From Marinomonas agarivorans (GTDB lineage Bacteria; Pseudomonadota; Gammaproteobacteria; Pseudomonadales; Marinomonadaceae): a stretch of 64,000 nt of DNA. Shown here piece after piece: positions 17,670 through 26,871 of the stretch; position 1 is the stretch's first letter; each line of letters begins with the position of its first letter. The notes beneath the pieces were generated by a model. That model was not told the DNA's origin. It ran no database searches and was given only the letters and a program-made list of their open reading frames with translations. Where the stretch lies: contig NHNK02000004.1 of assembly GCA_002173415.2 (NCBI GenBank), positions 124,001 to 188,000 of the forward strand, in the 5' to 3' direction. The position numbers and the translations under genes were made by a program.

Positions 17670-20600
17670 CTACCTTGACCAGAAATTTGATAAGTTTTCA
17701 GCTTGCTTTAACACAAGCTCTATTGCTTCAGCGGCTTTGTCTGGTGGGTATTTCCAACGCTGTAAAGTGCGGCGCACGAGTATTTTTAATTTAGCACGAA
17801 CACTATCTCGTACTTGCCAGTCAACCGTGGTTGATGTTCTGAGCTTTTCGGTAATTTCAACTGCAATCTTTTTAAGCGTTTCATCTCCAAGTTCACGTAC
17901 CGCACTTTCGTTATTCGCCAGCGCATCATAAAACGCAATTTCATCTGGGTTTAACCCCATTTCAGCCTCGCGCTTCATTTCTTCCTGAAACTCTTTGGCC
18001 ATTTTAATAAGTTCTTCAATAACCTGAGCTGTTTCAATGGCGCGGTTATTGTACTTTCTAAGCGTTTCTAACAAACGATCAGCGTATTTCTTTTCTTGTA
18101 CCACGTTATTACGTGTTTTTGCCTTTATGTCGTCTTTCAATAATTTCTCAAGTAATTCAACAGCAAGGTTACGTTCTGGCATCTGGCGAACATCTTCTAA
18201 AAAATCATCCGATAACAAGCCAATGTTGGGCTTGTCTAAACCACATAATGCGAACACGTCATCCACCCCTTCTGCGATGACCGCATTATCTAGAATTTGC
18301 TTCAGAGCAGAGTTTTTCTCTTCTTGGGTGCGCTTTTTATCAACGCTGGTAAACTTGCTAATAGCGGCTTTAATAGCAGAGTAAAAGGCTATTTCTGTTT
18401 TAAGCGCTTGAGTCTCATCCAAGGTGCCACAAAGTGAATAAGCCTTAGTGGCTGCTAACACTAAATCTAGGAAACGTTGCTTGCCATCGTCTAAGCCGAG
18501 TAAATAGTTAGCCGCTGGCACCAATAATTTGTGTGCTTGAGTTTCATAACCAGAAATATCAAATCCGTTCGCAGTAGCTGTTTTACCAAACATGCCACGA
18601 ATGCCATCGAGTTTTTCGAGGAAAATCGCAAAGGCTTCTTCAGCATTAAGGGTTGGCTCACCCTTACCTTTTGAGTCGGTATAGGTTTTAAGTGCTTGTT
18701 TTAATTCATTAGTTATACCAATGTAATCCACAACCAAGCCACCCGGTTTATTTTTAAACACGCGGTTAACCCGAGCAATTGCCTGCATCAGGTTATGGCC
18801 TTTCATCGGTTTATCAATATACATAGTATGACAACAAGGCGCATCAAACCCTGTTAACCACATATCCCTGACAATTACTAACTTCAGTGGATCGTTAATA
18901 TCCTTAAAGCGCTTTTCTAAGCGTTTTTTGGTTTTTTTGTTATAGATATGTGGTTGCAGAAGTGGCTTATCCGAAGCAGATCCTGTCATAACAATCTTAA
19001 TGGCACCTTTTTCAGGATCATCCGAATGCCATTCGGGGCGTAATGCCACAATTTCCTTGTATAGATACGCGCAAATATCACGGCTCATGGCCACAATCAT
19101 GGCTTTACCGTCCATAGTGGTATTACGAGTTTCAAAGTGTTTAATTAAATCTGCCGCAACTTGCTTTAAACGTGGTGTGGCTCCAACCAGCTTTTCAAGG
19201 CGGCTCCACTCGCCTTTGGTTTTCTCACGCTTGCTGATATCTTCTTCGTCCTCGACCACTTCTTCTACTTGGTCGGATAGGTCTGCAATTTCAGTGTGGT
19301 TTAAATCCAACTTAGCAAGGCGAGACTCGTAATAAATAGGCACGGTCGCACCGTCATCGACAGCATCTTGAATATCGTAAATAGAAACATAGCCCCCAAA
19401 TACCGCCTGAGTGTTTTTATCTCCTTGCTCAATGGGTGTCCCTGTAAACCCAATGAAGGAAGCAAACGGCAGCGCATCGCGCATATGTTTGGCATAACCA
19501 AATTTATATTGACCGTCTTTGTTTAATTGAGCTTTCAAACCGTATTGGCTGCGGTGTGCTTCATCCGAAATAACCACAATATTATGGCGTTGATTTAAGA
19601 TTGGATGATGGCTCTCTTCGTTACCTTGCTTATCTTTTAATAAGGAGAACTTCTGAACGGTAGTGAAAATAATCCCGCCAGACTCACGCTCTGCCAGTAG
19701 TTTCCTTAAGTCGTCACGATCATCAGCCTGAACCGGTGTTTGCTTCAAAAGCTCCGTGGCATTACAGAAAGTGGTATAGAGCTGGCCATCCAAATCATTG
19801 CGATCGGTGACCACAAGTAGCGTTGGGTTATTCATGGCTTTCTGTTGCAGTAACTTACCCGCATAACAACACATAGAAATACTTTTACCGCTGCCTTGGG
19901 TATGCCAAACCACACCGGCTTTTTTACTACCAGGTATTACCTCGTCTCCATAGGCTGCGCGTTTTTCACTTACACCATCCACTTGCTGGGCGGCAATAAC
20001 CGTTGCTTTTACGGCTTCTCGCACCGCATGGAATTGATGATAACCAGCGATTTTTTTGATTATTTGCTCACCGTCTGTTTCAAATAAGACAAAAAATCGG
20101 ATGTAGTCCAACAACAATTCACGATCAAAAAAACCACGCACCATGGTTTCCAGTTGCCATTCCAGCAGCGGCTTGTCATCTTCGTTTTTAATTGTACGCC
20201 AAGGCATAAAGCGCTCTTGGTTAGCGGTTAATGAGCCTACTTTGGCAGTGTAACCGTCACTCACCACTAAGGCTTCATTAAAAATAAACAGGTCAGATAT
20301 TTCATCTTTGTAGGTTTGTAACTGATTAAAGGCATCCCATACATCTGTACTTTCATCGCTTGGGCTTTTGAGCTCAAGAACAGCAATCGGTAAGCCGTTG
20401 ATAAAGCAGATAATATCTGGCCGGCGCAATTGCTTGATTCCACTGATGGTAATTTGGTTCACAACGGTAAATTGATTGTTTTCAAGATTGTTAAAATCAA
20501 TCAAAAATGCATGATCTTTTATGTCTTCACCGTCACTACTTTTATAATCAACAGCAATACCTGATAGCAGCATACGATGAGTCGCTCGATTATTAATCAT

Positions 20601-20849
20601 CAAATCAAGGCTTTCTGGCGACAGTATGGTTGCTTTAGTCTGCTCTAAACAGTGTGATAGGTGATCGTTGGGAATATGCTTATTAATACGCTCAAAAGCA
20701 GTCGCTAAATGCCCTTCCAAAACAACTTGTGAATAATCGGAGCGAAGCGGTGTTACACTATCAGGGGCGATATCAGGGCCATGTAATACTTCCCAACCCC
20801 CTTCGAGAAACCAATCAAGGCAGAGCTGCTCTAATTCTACTTCGGTCAT
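17670..20849 (-). CDS. hsdR: Type I restriction enzyme, R (translocase/nuclease) subunit
   Basis: A 1059-residue HsdR. The N-terminal nuclease domain shows the PD-(D/E)xK pattern: Asp near 145 in RPDIICFI and ExK in AVLELKS. The motor follows: Walker [15 protein letters not shown] (about 313-326), DEAHRSQYG (motif II), GFTGTPIE (motif III), [12 protein letters not shown] and [10 protein letters not shown] (motifs V and VI). A C-terminal helical region binds the methylase core. All key motifs are intact, so cleavage is plausible. The order is hsdM, DUF1016 fragment, hsdS, remnant, hsdR on one strand. Confidence 0.95.
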   Translation of the reverse strand: MTEVELEQLCLDWFLEGGWEVLHGPDIAPDSVTPLRSDYSQVVLEGHLATAFERINKHIPNDHLSHCLEQTKATILSPESLDLMINNRATHRMLLSGIAVDYKSSDGEDIKDHAFLIDFNNLENNQFTVVNQITISGIKQLRRPDIICFINGLPIAVLELKSPSDESTDVWDAFNQLQTYKDEISDLFIFNEALVVSDGYTAKVGSLTANQERFMPWRTIKNEDDKPLLEWQLETMVRGFFDRELLLDYIRFFVLFETDGEQIIKKIAGYHQFHAVREAVKATVIAAQQVDGVSEKRAAYGDEVIPGSKKAGVVWHTQGSGKSISMCCYAGKLLQQKAMNNPTLLVVTDRNDLDGQLYTTFCNATELLKQTPVQADDRDDLRKLLAERESGGIIFTTVQKFSLLKDKQGNEESHHPILNQRHNIVVISDEAHRSQYGLKAQLNKDGQYKFGYAKHMRDALPFASFIGFTGTPIEQGDKNTQAVFGGYVSIYDIQDAVDDGATVPIYYESRLAKLDLNHTEIADLSDQVEEVVEDEEDISKREKTKGEWSRLEKLVGATPRLKQVAADLIKHFETRNTTMDGKAMIVAMSRDICAYLYKEIVALRPEWHSDDPEKGAIKIVMTGSASDKPLLQPHIYNKKTKKRLEKRFKDINDPLKLVIVRDMWLTGFDAPCCHTMYIDKPMKGHNLMQAIARVNRVFKNKPGGLVVDYIGITNELKQALKTYTDSKGKGEPTLNAEEAFAIFLEKLDGIRGMFGKTATANGFDISGYETQAHKLLVPAANYLLGLDDGKQRFLDLVLAATKAYSLCGTLDETQALKTEIAFYSAIKAAISKFTSVDKKRTQEEKNSALKQILDNAVIAEGVDDVFALCGLDKPNIGLLSDDFLEDVRQMPERNLAVELLEKLLKDDIKAKTRNNVVQEKKYADRLLETLRKYNNRAIETAQVIEELIKMAKEFQEEMKREAEMGLNPDEIAFYDALANNESAVRELGDETLKKIAVEITEKLRTSTTVDWQVRDSVRAKLKILVRRTLQRWKYPPDKAAEAIELVLKQAENLSNFWSR

Positions 20850-20868
20850 TATTCTTCAATCCTCTTGA

Positions 20869-21096
20869 TTAAATACCTTTGTTGGGGATGGTTGGGTATT
20901 GGTAATGCAGTCGTTTATCACGAATCATAGGTTCCAAATCCCCAGAGCTATTTTTTTGAAAGAGTGAACCTCCCTCATCGACACGCTCTTTGTGCATATC
21001 TTCCACGCGAGCTTGGGCAAACTTGCATTCAACATCCACACTCTCACTCAATGCAGTAATGTCTTCGAGAGTTTCTATGCTTAGCATACTGTTCAC
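20869..21096 (-). pseudogene. Internally deleted remnant of an AlbA_2/schlafen-like DNA-binding protein
   Basis: A 75-codon frame. Its first ~28 residues (LEDITALSESVDVECKFAQ) look like the start of AlbA_2-domain ATP-binding proteins that are common in type I restriction loci. The last ~40 residues (LEPMIRDKRLHYQYPTIPNK) look like the C-terminal end of the same family. The 400 or so residues normally between them are missing, so this seems to be an in-frame internal deletion. It could still be translated. It lies between hsdS and hsdR, where such accessory genes usually sit. Confidence 0.5.
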
Positions 21097-21186
21097 TCCA
21101 CTAGGGGTTGCTTATTCGTCATCCGTTGTTCCCTTAGTCTTCCATGTCCCATAAGGGGATGTTTTCCCAGTATGAAGTTAAGGCTG

Positions 21187-22434
21187 TCATGCAATAACCT
21201 CACGGGTTAAATCGATTTCGCCGGAAAGTAGTTTAGGGAGTAGGGTGTCGCGGAAGTGTTCCAGCTTTTTTGATTGCCGCTTTAATGCCTCAATCATCAG
21301 ATATTTACTCGTCACTAGCTCAGAATACTTCTCTGCTAATTCTAGCGAGGGAAGTACGACAGCTTTAATAATGAATTCAGACCAATGACGTCGGTACTCT
21401 TGGAATTCTTGCTTGCCTTGTATTGCATAGTAAGTCCACATTGTTGGCCTTACACCGCCTTTCAAAGGAATAACATTCGAAGATATATCAAAATTTGAAC
21501 AAGATAGGTATGTAATACAGGTATGATCACCAAAAATGAAAATTGGGTCTTTCGGAGTAGCATTAAAACCTGCATCATCATTATGAAAACCAAGCAAAAG
21601 ACTTGAGCCTTGCTCATAAACAGGAGTCCTGCCATAAGGTTCAATCTGCTTCTTGGTATAACGTTTATTTGGTTTTAGTCGTTTTACGATGTCACTTATT
21701 CGAACTACATCCCACCCCTCCGGTATCTCCCCAAGCTCAGAGTCTTGCATGGCCGCAGGAAACAGCGCGGCAGTCTCAGCTAGTTTGTTAAATGCCTTAG
21801 GATCACTGACTTTTAAACTGTTCAGTTCATCAAGGGTTTTAGCCGAAATTACACGCATGGCAGCCAGTTCGGCATCTTCAGCGTTGCCACCCGCTGCCAA
21901 GATTTCCATCTTGGCTTTGACCGGTTCAAAATCCACAAACCAGCTTTTAAAGAGCGCTTGGGCGATTTGTTCTAGGGTTTGGTTGGTTTGGGTGTTGAGG
22001 TTAATTTTGTCTTCAATTTCACCAATTATTGAAACTATCTTTTCTTGAACTTCTAGGTTAGTTGTAACGTAAGCCTCTAACTTATTTAACAGACCTTGAG
22101 TTAAAAGTGGATGACTAGAACCCTGTGCATATTGATTTAAGTTTTTGCTTTTTAGTACGTAATACGAATATTTGGCTATAAAACCTTCTTTCGACTTTGC
22201 AGACAATGCATTGTCAGAAACCCAAATCGGATTATTTTCGAAATAAGTCGCACCACAGTAAGCACCAACTCGACCAATTATGATAGTCTCGTCTTGATAA
22301 TTTGAATCGCCAGAGTAACCTAGAATTCCATTTCCTCCGTAGATTGGAGTATTACCTTCTGTCTTTGGACGAGCTTTGCCATTTCCAAAATCAACAATTT
22401 CATTTAGCGTTAATGTTTTCCAATCAGAACTCAT
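21187..22434 (-). CDS. hsdS: Type I restriction-modification specificity subunit
   Basis: A 415-residue HsdS with two target-recognition domains, each followed by a conserved spacer helix. The first TRD spans about 1-130 and its helix (EKIVSIIGEIEDKINLN, then LEQIAQALFKSWFVDFEPV) leads into a central region with a characteristic AAGGNAED stretch. The second TRD starts near GEIPEGWDVVRISDIV and ends with HFRDTLLPKLLSGEIDL. Together they set a bipartite DNA target that cannot be read from sequence. Start at ATG 22434, because the upstream in-frame codon at 22440 is a TTG without ribosome site. The start overlaps a small frame ending at 22424. Confidence 0.93.
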   Translation of the reverse strand: MSSDWKTLTLNEIVDFGNGKARPKTEGNTPIYGGNGILGYSGDSNYQDETIIIGRVGAYCGATYFENNPIWVSDNALSAKSKEGFIAKYSYYVLKSKNLNQYAQGSSHPLLTQGLLNKLEAYVTTNLEVQEKIVSIIGEIEDKINLNTQTNQTLEQIAQALFKSWFVDFEPVKAKMEILAAGGNAEDAELAAMRVISAKTLDELNSLKVSDPKAFNKLAETAALFPAAMQDSELGEIPEGWDVVRISDIVKRLKPNKRYTKKQIEPYGRTPVYEQGSSLLLGFHNDDAGFNATPKDPIFIFGDHTCITYLSCSNFDISSNVIPLKGGVRPTMWTYYAIQGKQEFQEYRRHWSEFIIKAVVLPSLELAEKYSELVTSKYLMIEALKRQSKKLEHFRDTLLPKLLSGEIDLTREVIA

Positions 22435-22507
22435 ACCCAATCCCCGCTAGATTCTCCTTAATCGCTTTTTCTATTCTAAACACTCGGGTTAACCTAATTG
22501 TTTTCAT
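22424..22507 (-). pseudogene. 27-codon frame carrying a second, diverged hsdM 3' tail
   Basis: ATG at 22507 follows AAGGAG at 22514-22519. The frame ends RIEKAIKENLAGIGYEF, closely matching the HsdM C-terminus RLEQAIKENLAGLGYEL (13 of 17 residues, 42 of 54 bases including the stop, mostly third-position changes). It stops inside hsdS in the same ATGAGYTCTGA overlap that joins hsdM to the DUF1016 gene. It is best read as a relic of an older hsdM-hsdS junction. It may still act as a translational coupler for hsdS. Confidence 0.65.
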
Positions 22508-22940
22508 CATGCTCTCCTTGTAGGTTGCCGAACAGCTTGAGTTCGCGTTTTATTTCTTGTTGCAGTTGCTCTTCTGTGGGGGTGTGGGGAATTTGCATGA
22601 GCGGGCTGGATTCTCCACCCGCGGGGTGAGGAATGGCTATGCGGTCTTCATAGGTTAAATAAAACTGGCGAAAGTACCAGAGATTGGTCACCGAAAACCC
22701 TTTGCCATAATGGCGATTTAAACGGGTTGAAAGTGCTTCGATCACCTGTTTGCCATACTCTGCTCGCTCTTGCCCTTGTTGTAATTGCAGAACAATTTCA
22801 CGTCCTATCAGCCAATTGGCTAATACGCTATTGTGATTAACAGAGCGAACAACGTTGCTACGTGCCTGTTCAAGAATGTTAACCACTCGCTCGAATAGTG
22901 GCGAGGGCGGCTGTTCAAGCGAGGTTATCTCAGAGCTCAT
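22494..22940 (-). CDS. DUF1016 N-terminal domain protein, truncated
   Basis: A 148-residue protein holding only the N-terminal DUF1016 (YhcG-like) domain: LFERVVNILEQARSNVVRSV, GREIVLQLQQGQERAEYGKQ and LSTRLNRHYGKGFSVTNLWY. Full-length relatives have about 340 residues with a C-terminal PD-(D/E)xK nuclease domain, which is missing. After residue 110 the sequence becomes Pro/His-rich and then charged. Start at ATG 22940 (the codon at 22946 is TTG); it overlaps the hsdM stop by 11 nt. DUF1016 genes commonly accompany type I systems; their role is not established. Confidence 0.75.
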   Translation of the reverse strand: MSSEITSLEQPPSPLFERVVNILEQARSNVVRSVNHNSVLANWLIGREIVLQLQQGQERAEYGKQVIEALSTRLNRHYGKGFSVTNLWYFRQFYLTYEDRIAIPHPAGGESSPLMQIPHTPTEEQLQQEIKRELKLFGNLQGEHDENN

Positions 22941-24729
22941 AACCAAGCCCCGCTAAATTTTCTTTTATTGCCTGTTCTAATCGGTCGGACTCTTCAAACT
23001 GCGTTTTTAACTGTGCGGTTAATCGCTGCATTTTCTCTGGGAAAGGCTCGCTATCTTCTTCTGCATCCGCTGCGCCAACATAGCGCCCAGGCGTCAATAC
23101 ATAATCATGCTTTTGCATATCTTCAATCTTGGCGCTGAAGCAAAACCCTTTTTCATCTTGGTAGTCAGTACCCGTTTGCCAAGCGTGGAATGTGTCGGCG
23201 ATTTTTTTAATGTCTTTTGGCTCAAAGTCACGGAGTACGCGGTCTTTCATAAAGCCTAAGTTACGGGCATCAATAAACAGGGTTTCACCACGGCGATCAC
23301 GCTTGCCTTTCTGTGTTGGCGACGTACCGCCTTTCTTGGCCGCGCCTGTGCTTCCTACACCCACGACACTTGCACTTCTCTGTGCTTTGTTTTTGGTTAA
23401 AAACCAAATACAGGCAGGGATTTGGGTGTTGGTAAAGAGTTGGCCAGGTAAGGCCACCATACATTCCACTAAGTCAGCTTCAATCAGCGCTTTGCGGATT
23501 TCCCCTTCGTTGTTGGTGTTGGAGCTCATGGAACCATTGGCGAGTAATAAACCCATTGAGCCGTTATTGTTAAGGTGGTGCAACATGTGTTGTATCCAGC
23601 CGTAGTTGGCATTGCCCTGTGGCGGTGTGCCGTGCTTCCAGCGAATGTCACCCTCTAGTCTGGCATTCCACCAGTCTTTGATATTGAACGGTGGGTTGGC
23701 CATAACGTAATCGGCACGTAAGTCTGGGTGTTGGTCATCTAAAAAAGTGTCGGCGTTCTTGTTACCAAAGTTAAAGTCGATACCACGAATCGCCATGTTC
23801 ATGGCGGCCAGTTTCCAAGTGGTTGGGTTGCTCTCTTGACCATAAACGGAGATGTGCTTTTTTTGCTCGCTGGCGTTGTAGTGCTTTTCCGCTGCGTGGG
23901 CTTCAATAAACTTATCGTTACTGACAAAAAAGCCACCGGCTCCCATAGCAGGGTCATACACACGGCCTTGATAAGGTTGGAGCATTTCAACGATCAAGGT
24001 AACAATGCTTTTGGGCGTGTAATATTGGCCACCTTGTTTGCCTTCGGCTAAAGCAAACTGTCCTAAAAAGTATTCGTACACATGGCCTAAAATGTCTTTG
24101 CTGTGCAGGTCGAGCTTTTCGCCATTGTATTCTGGGTTACTAAAGCTGGTATCAGAAAACTTATTGATCAGTTCAGTCAGGTTGTGATTTTCCACTTCAT
24201 AACGGGTAACGCGAGGCAAAACGTCTTTTAACTTAGGGTTGGCCGGCTTGTCGTTAATTTTATAGGTTTCGATGGCTTCTAAAGCATTGTCAATGAGCTT
24301 TGAAATGGAGGTAAGTTTAAAACTTTGGTCATTTCCTAGTTCAACTTCTGTACCTATTGGCAGAGCCGCGGTATTTTTAAGAAACGCCCAGCGCGATTGC
24401 TTTGGCACCCAGAATACGTTTTTTTCTTGGTAGTATTCGTACAGTTCTAATTCATCTGCGACGGCTTGCTTGTATTCTTGGTCCGAGTCGTAGTTTTCAC
24501 GGGGCATAAAATAAACGCTGTCGTCATTTTTTTCTGTATTTTTTTCTGTAAAGAGTGTTTTTAGCTCGCGCTGGCGTTCTTCGAAGGCGTCAGACACATA
24601 TTTTAAAAAGATAATACCAAGCACCACGTGTTTGTAGTTGGCTGCATCTAGGTTATTACGCAGCTTATCCGCCGCGCTCCAGAGTTTGGCATCGAGTTCT
24701 TTTAAAAATTCTTGTTCTGAACTATTCAT
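22930..24729 (-). CDS. hsdM: Type I restriction-modification DNA methyltransferase subunit
   Basis: A 599-residue N6-adenine methyltransferase. The N-terminal helical domain includes LWSAADKLRNNLDAANYKHV. The SAM-binding motif is DPAMGAGGFF, and the catalytic motif IV is NPPFN (in YVMANPPFNIKDWW). The C-terminus has the long HsdS-binding helices. A Gly/Thr-rich insertion (SVVGVGSTGAAKKGGTSPTQ) interrupts a usually compact loop. It modifies host DNA against the linked HsdR. It starts 14 nt after the mrr stop, so the whole island may be one transcript. Confidence 0.95.
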   Translation of the reverse strand: MNSSEQEFLKELDAKLWSAADKLRNNLDAANYKHVVLGIIFLKYVSDAFEERQRELKTLFTEKNTEKNDDSVYFMPRENYDSDQEYKQAVADELELYEYYQEKNVFWVPKQSRWAFLKNTAALPIGTEVELGNDQSFKLTSISKLIDNALEAIETYKINDKPANPKLKDVLPRVTRYEVENHNLTELINKFSDTSFSNPEYNGEKLDLHSKDILGHVYEYFLGQFALAEGKQGGQYYTPKSIVTLIVEMLQPYQGRVYDPAMGAGGFFVSNDKFIEAHAAEKHYNASEQKKHISVYGQESNPTTWKLAAMNMAIRGIDFNFGNKNADTFLDDQHPDLRADYVMANPPFNIKDWWNARLEGDIRWKHGTPPQGNANYGWIQHMLHHLNNNGSMGLLLANGSMSSNTNNEGEIRKALIEADLVECMVALPGQLFTNTQIPACIWFLTKNKAQRSASVVGVGSTGAAKKGGTSPTQKGKRDRRGETLFIDARNLGFMKDRVLRDFEPKDIKKIADTFHAWQTGTDYQDEKGFCFSAKIEDMQKHDYVLTPGRYVGAADAEEDSEPFPEKMQRLTAQLKTQFEESDRLEQAIKENLAGLGYEL

Positions 24730-24743
24730 TAGTAATCTCGTTT

Positions 24744-25676
24744 TTACATTTCAAAAAAGTCTTCGTCTATTTTCTTCAGGTGCAATACCTGTTCATCTCG
24801 ACTGCCAATGTTGTATCTCAACATCAGTTTCGCTAGCTCTTTTCCGTTTATTAACACAATGCGGCTGCTTAGCTGGTGAGCCGTCTCTTTGGCAGATGCG
24901 GTGAAATCAGAGGTGGTGATAAAGAGGCCCTTCTGTGCGTTCTTTAGGTTAAGAGCGCCAAAAAAATCTCGAATCTCACCAGCACCAACTTTGTTCGTTT
25001 CTGCGTAGCGTTTTGCTTGGATATAAATTTGGTCGACACCAAGTGGGTCTTGGTTGATCACGCCGTCTATGCCATTGTCTCCTGATTTGCCTAACGCATG
25101 GGCGGTACTTTCTTTTGTGCTGCCATAGCCCATGGCGAGCAAGAGGTTAATTAGCAGTTGTTCAAAAAATTCTGGTGTGACTTTGCGAGTTCGTTCCAGT
25201 ATGTCTTCTGCTAGCGCATTATTTATTTTTCTGTAAGAGACAAGCAGGGCTTCATCGGGGGTGATGTTGTCATCATCTGTGTCCTCTTCTTGCAAAGGTG
25301 CCTGCGAATCCTGCTTTTTAGAATCGGTGTTGCTTTGCTGTATGAAAGCCATGAACTCGTCAAATTGCTTAAGGTAACTCGTATTTATCGTTTGGCTTTG
25401 TTGTAATGCTTCGATCCCGCGAGGGGTAATTGAAAAGTAAGCTCTTCGCGGGCTTTGTATCAGGCCTGCTTTTAACAAGTAAGTACGTGCCCAACCTACT
25501 CTGTTATCGATAATTCGCTGCTTTCCAGTTGAGAACATTCTATTTCGTTCTTCATTAGTGAGATGCCATTGGTTAGAAATGTTGATAATGATGTCCTGAA
25601 GTTTTGCTTCATTATTAGGGGCTTCTGCAAGTGCCAGAAGAAAGGGTTTCATACACTCTTGGTAGTTTGGAATCAC
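24744..25676 (-). CDS. mrr: Mrr-family restriction endonuclease
   Basis: A 310-residue protein: N-terminal winged-helix Mrr_N domain (about 1-95, RRAYFSITPRGIEALQ), an acidic linker (LQEEDTDDDNITPDEALL), then the Mrr catalytic domain (about 160-300). The nuclease core reads GDNGIDGVI ... IYIQAKRY, a D-QxK variant of PD-(D/E)xK that is normal for Mrr. Mrr enzymes cut modified or foreign DNA. It is probably first gene of the restriction island, on the same strand as hsdM. Confidence 0.9.
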   Translation of the reverse strand: MIPNYQECMKPFLLALAEAPNNEAKLQDIIINISNQWHLTNEERNRMFSTGKQRIIDNRVGWARTYLLKAGLIQSPRRAYFSITPRGIEALQQSQTINTSYLKQFDEFMAFIQQSNTDSKKQDSQAPLQEEDTDDDNITPDEALLVSYRKINNALAEDILERTRKVTPEFFEQLLINLLLAMGYGSTKESTAHALGKSGDNGIDGVINQDPLGVDQIYIQAKRYAETNKVGAGEIRDFFGALNLKNAQKGLFITTSDFTASAKETAHQLSSRIVLINGKELAKLMLRYNIGSRDEQVLHLKKIDEDFFEM

Positions 25677-26000
25677 AGATACATCCTTTCATCACTGTAT
25701 GTGAGAGATTTCTAATGAGTATTATCACTATACGATGCTGCTAGAGCTTTTCTAAGACTATCTGTTTTAAAAAAGTCAGGAGGCTCAGCGAGTTACTACT
25801 GCAACTTAGTACTGAATTTATCATGTTTTGTTAAGTCGCCAAAGTTTAAGTTTCCAATAATAGTTTCACGTAAAACATCTTCATCTCCAATCATTTACCC
25901 TGCTGGCAATCTCTGGATTGAGATATACACTTAAGGAAAGCGCTTTTCATAACCATAATTCATAGCAATAAACAGCAGTAAATCAACAAGGAGGACACAC
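25677..26000. other. Intergenic region at the right edge of the restriction island
   Basis: No recognised gene. It holds the upstream region of mrr, the upstream region of the SGNH hydrolase (AAGGAGG just before 26001), and a protein-like 32-codon minus-strand frame at 25796-25894 (begins MIGDEDVLRETIIGNL) with only a weak ribosome site. That frame could be the relic of a longer gene lost when the island arrived. No integrase, tRNA gene or flanking direct repeat was seen. Confidence 0.4.
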
Positions 26001-26627
26001 ATGGCAATAATTCTTTGTTACGGCGATTCATTAACGTGGGGAGCAATTCCTGGGGGCGGTCGTTACCAGAAAAACCACCGTTGGCCAGAATTGCTAAACA
26101 AAAGGTTAGGGGAAGAACACGATGTCATTAATTCTGGTTTACCCAGTCGCACAACAATTTGGGATGACCCGTTTAATGACGGTCGTAACGGCCTCAAGTA
26201 CATTCAATCCATGATCGAGACCTTTGCACCTGTTAACCTAGTCATCTTAATGCTTGGCACTAATGACATTAAGTCCTACATCAATGCCTCCGCCTACGAT
26301 GCCGCCAGAGGGATTGAAAAACTCATTACCAAAATCAGAGAGCCAAGTCGTCATGGTTTCCCAAACCCTGAAATCATTGTTGTTGCGCCACCTAATATCA
26401 TAGCGCCAAAGGGCGAAGCAGCCGAAATGTTCCCCAATGCGGTTGAAAAAATGCAAAAGTTTCATCAAGAATATCAAAAAGTTGCGACCCGACAGCGCTG
26501 TGAGTTTTTGAATGCCGCAGGCGTCATCACCCCAAGCGATATTGATGGTGTTCATCTGGAACAAGCAGCAAATGAGACATTGGCAAGAGTGTTAGAACCG
26601 TTAGTCAATAAAATTCTATATTCATAA
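26001..26627 (+). CDS. SGNH/GDSL-family hydrolase (arylesterase-like)
   Basis: A 208-residue esterase of the SGNH fold. Block I is CYGDSLTWG with the nucleophile Ser10, block III is MLGTNDIK with the oxyanion Asn, and the C-terminal DGVHLE supplies the catalytic Asp and His. There is no signal peptide, so it is cytosolic. Close relatives act on aryl or acyl esters. The ribosome site AAGGAGG is strong. It precedes the dpp operon by about 240 nt and is probably a separate unit. Confidence 0.85.
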   Translation: MAIILCYGDSLTWGAIPGGGRYQKNHRWPELLNKRLGEEHDVINSGLPSRTTIWDDPFNDGRNGLKYIQSMIETFAPVNLVILMLGTNDIKSYINASAYDAARGIEKLITKIREPSRHGFPNPEIIVVAPPNIIAPKGEAAEMFPNAVEKMQKFHQEYQKVATRQRCEFLNAAGVITPSDIDGVHLEQAANETLARVLEPLVNKILYS

Positions 26628-26871
26628 CCTTATGTTTCTAAAATAAAGTTCTAAAATAAAAATATACGCTATGCATTATACGTATAAGGCCATATTAGAA
26701 TTTCGATTGTCTCTGGCGCTAACTCAAGTAATCTCAAGTCTACATACTGCTTTCAAAAGTAGCCATGTCTGATAATAGGTTTAATAACAACGACGTACCT
26801 TATCTGAATGTTTTCGTAATTCCACAACGTCACAACCAATCGATCTTGTATTAATTACTGGAGAAATGAAA

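Noticed and set aside
17670-25676. Prophage or integrative element
   Set aside because: No integrase, transposase, phage structural gene, tRNA target or flanking repeat seen.
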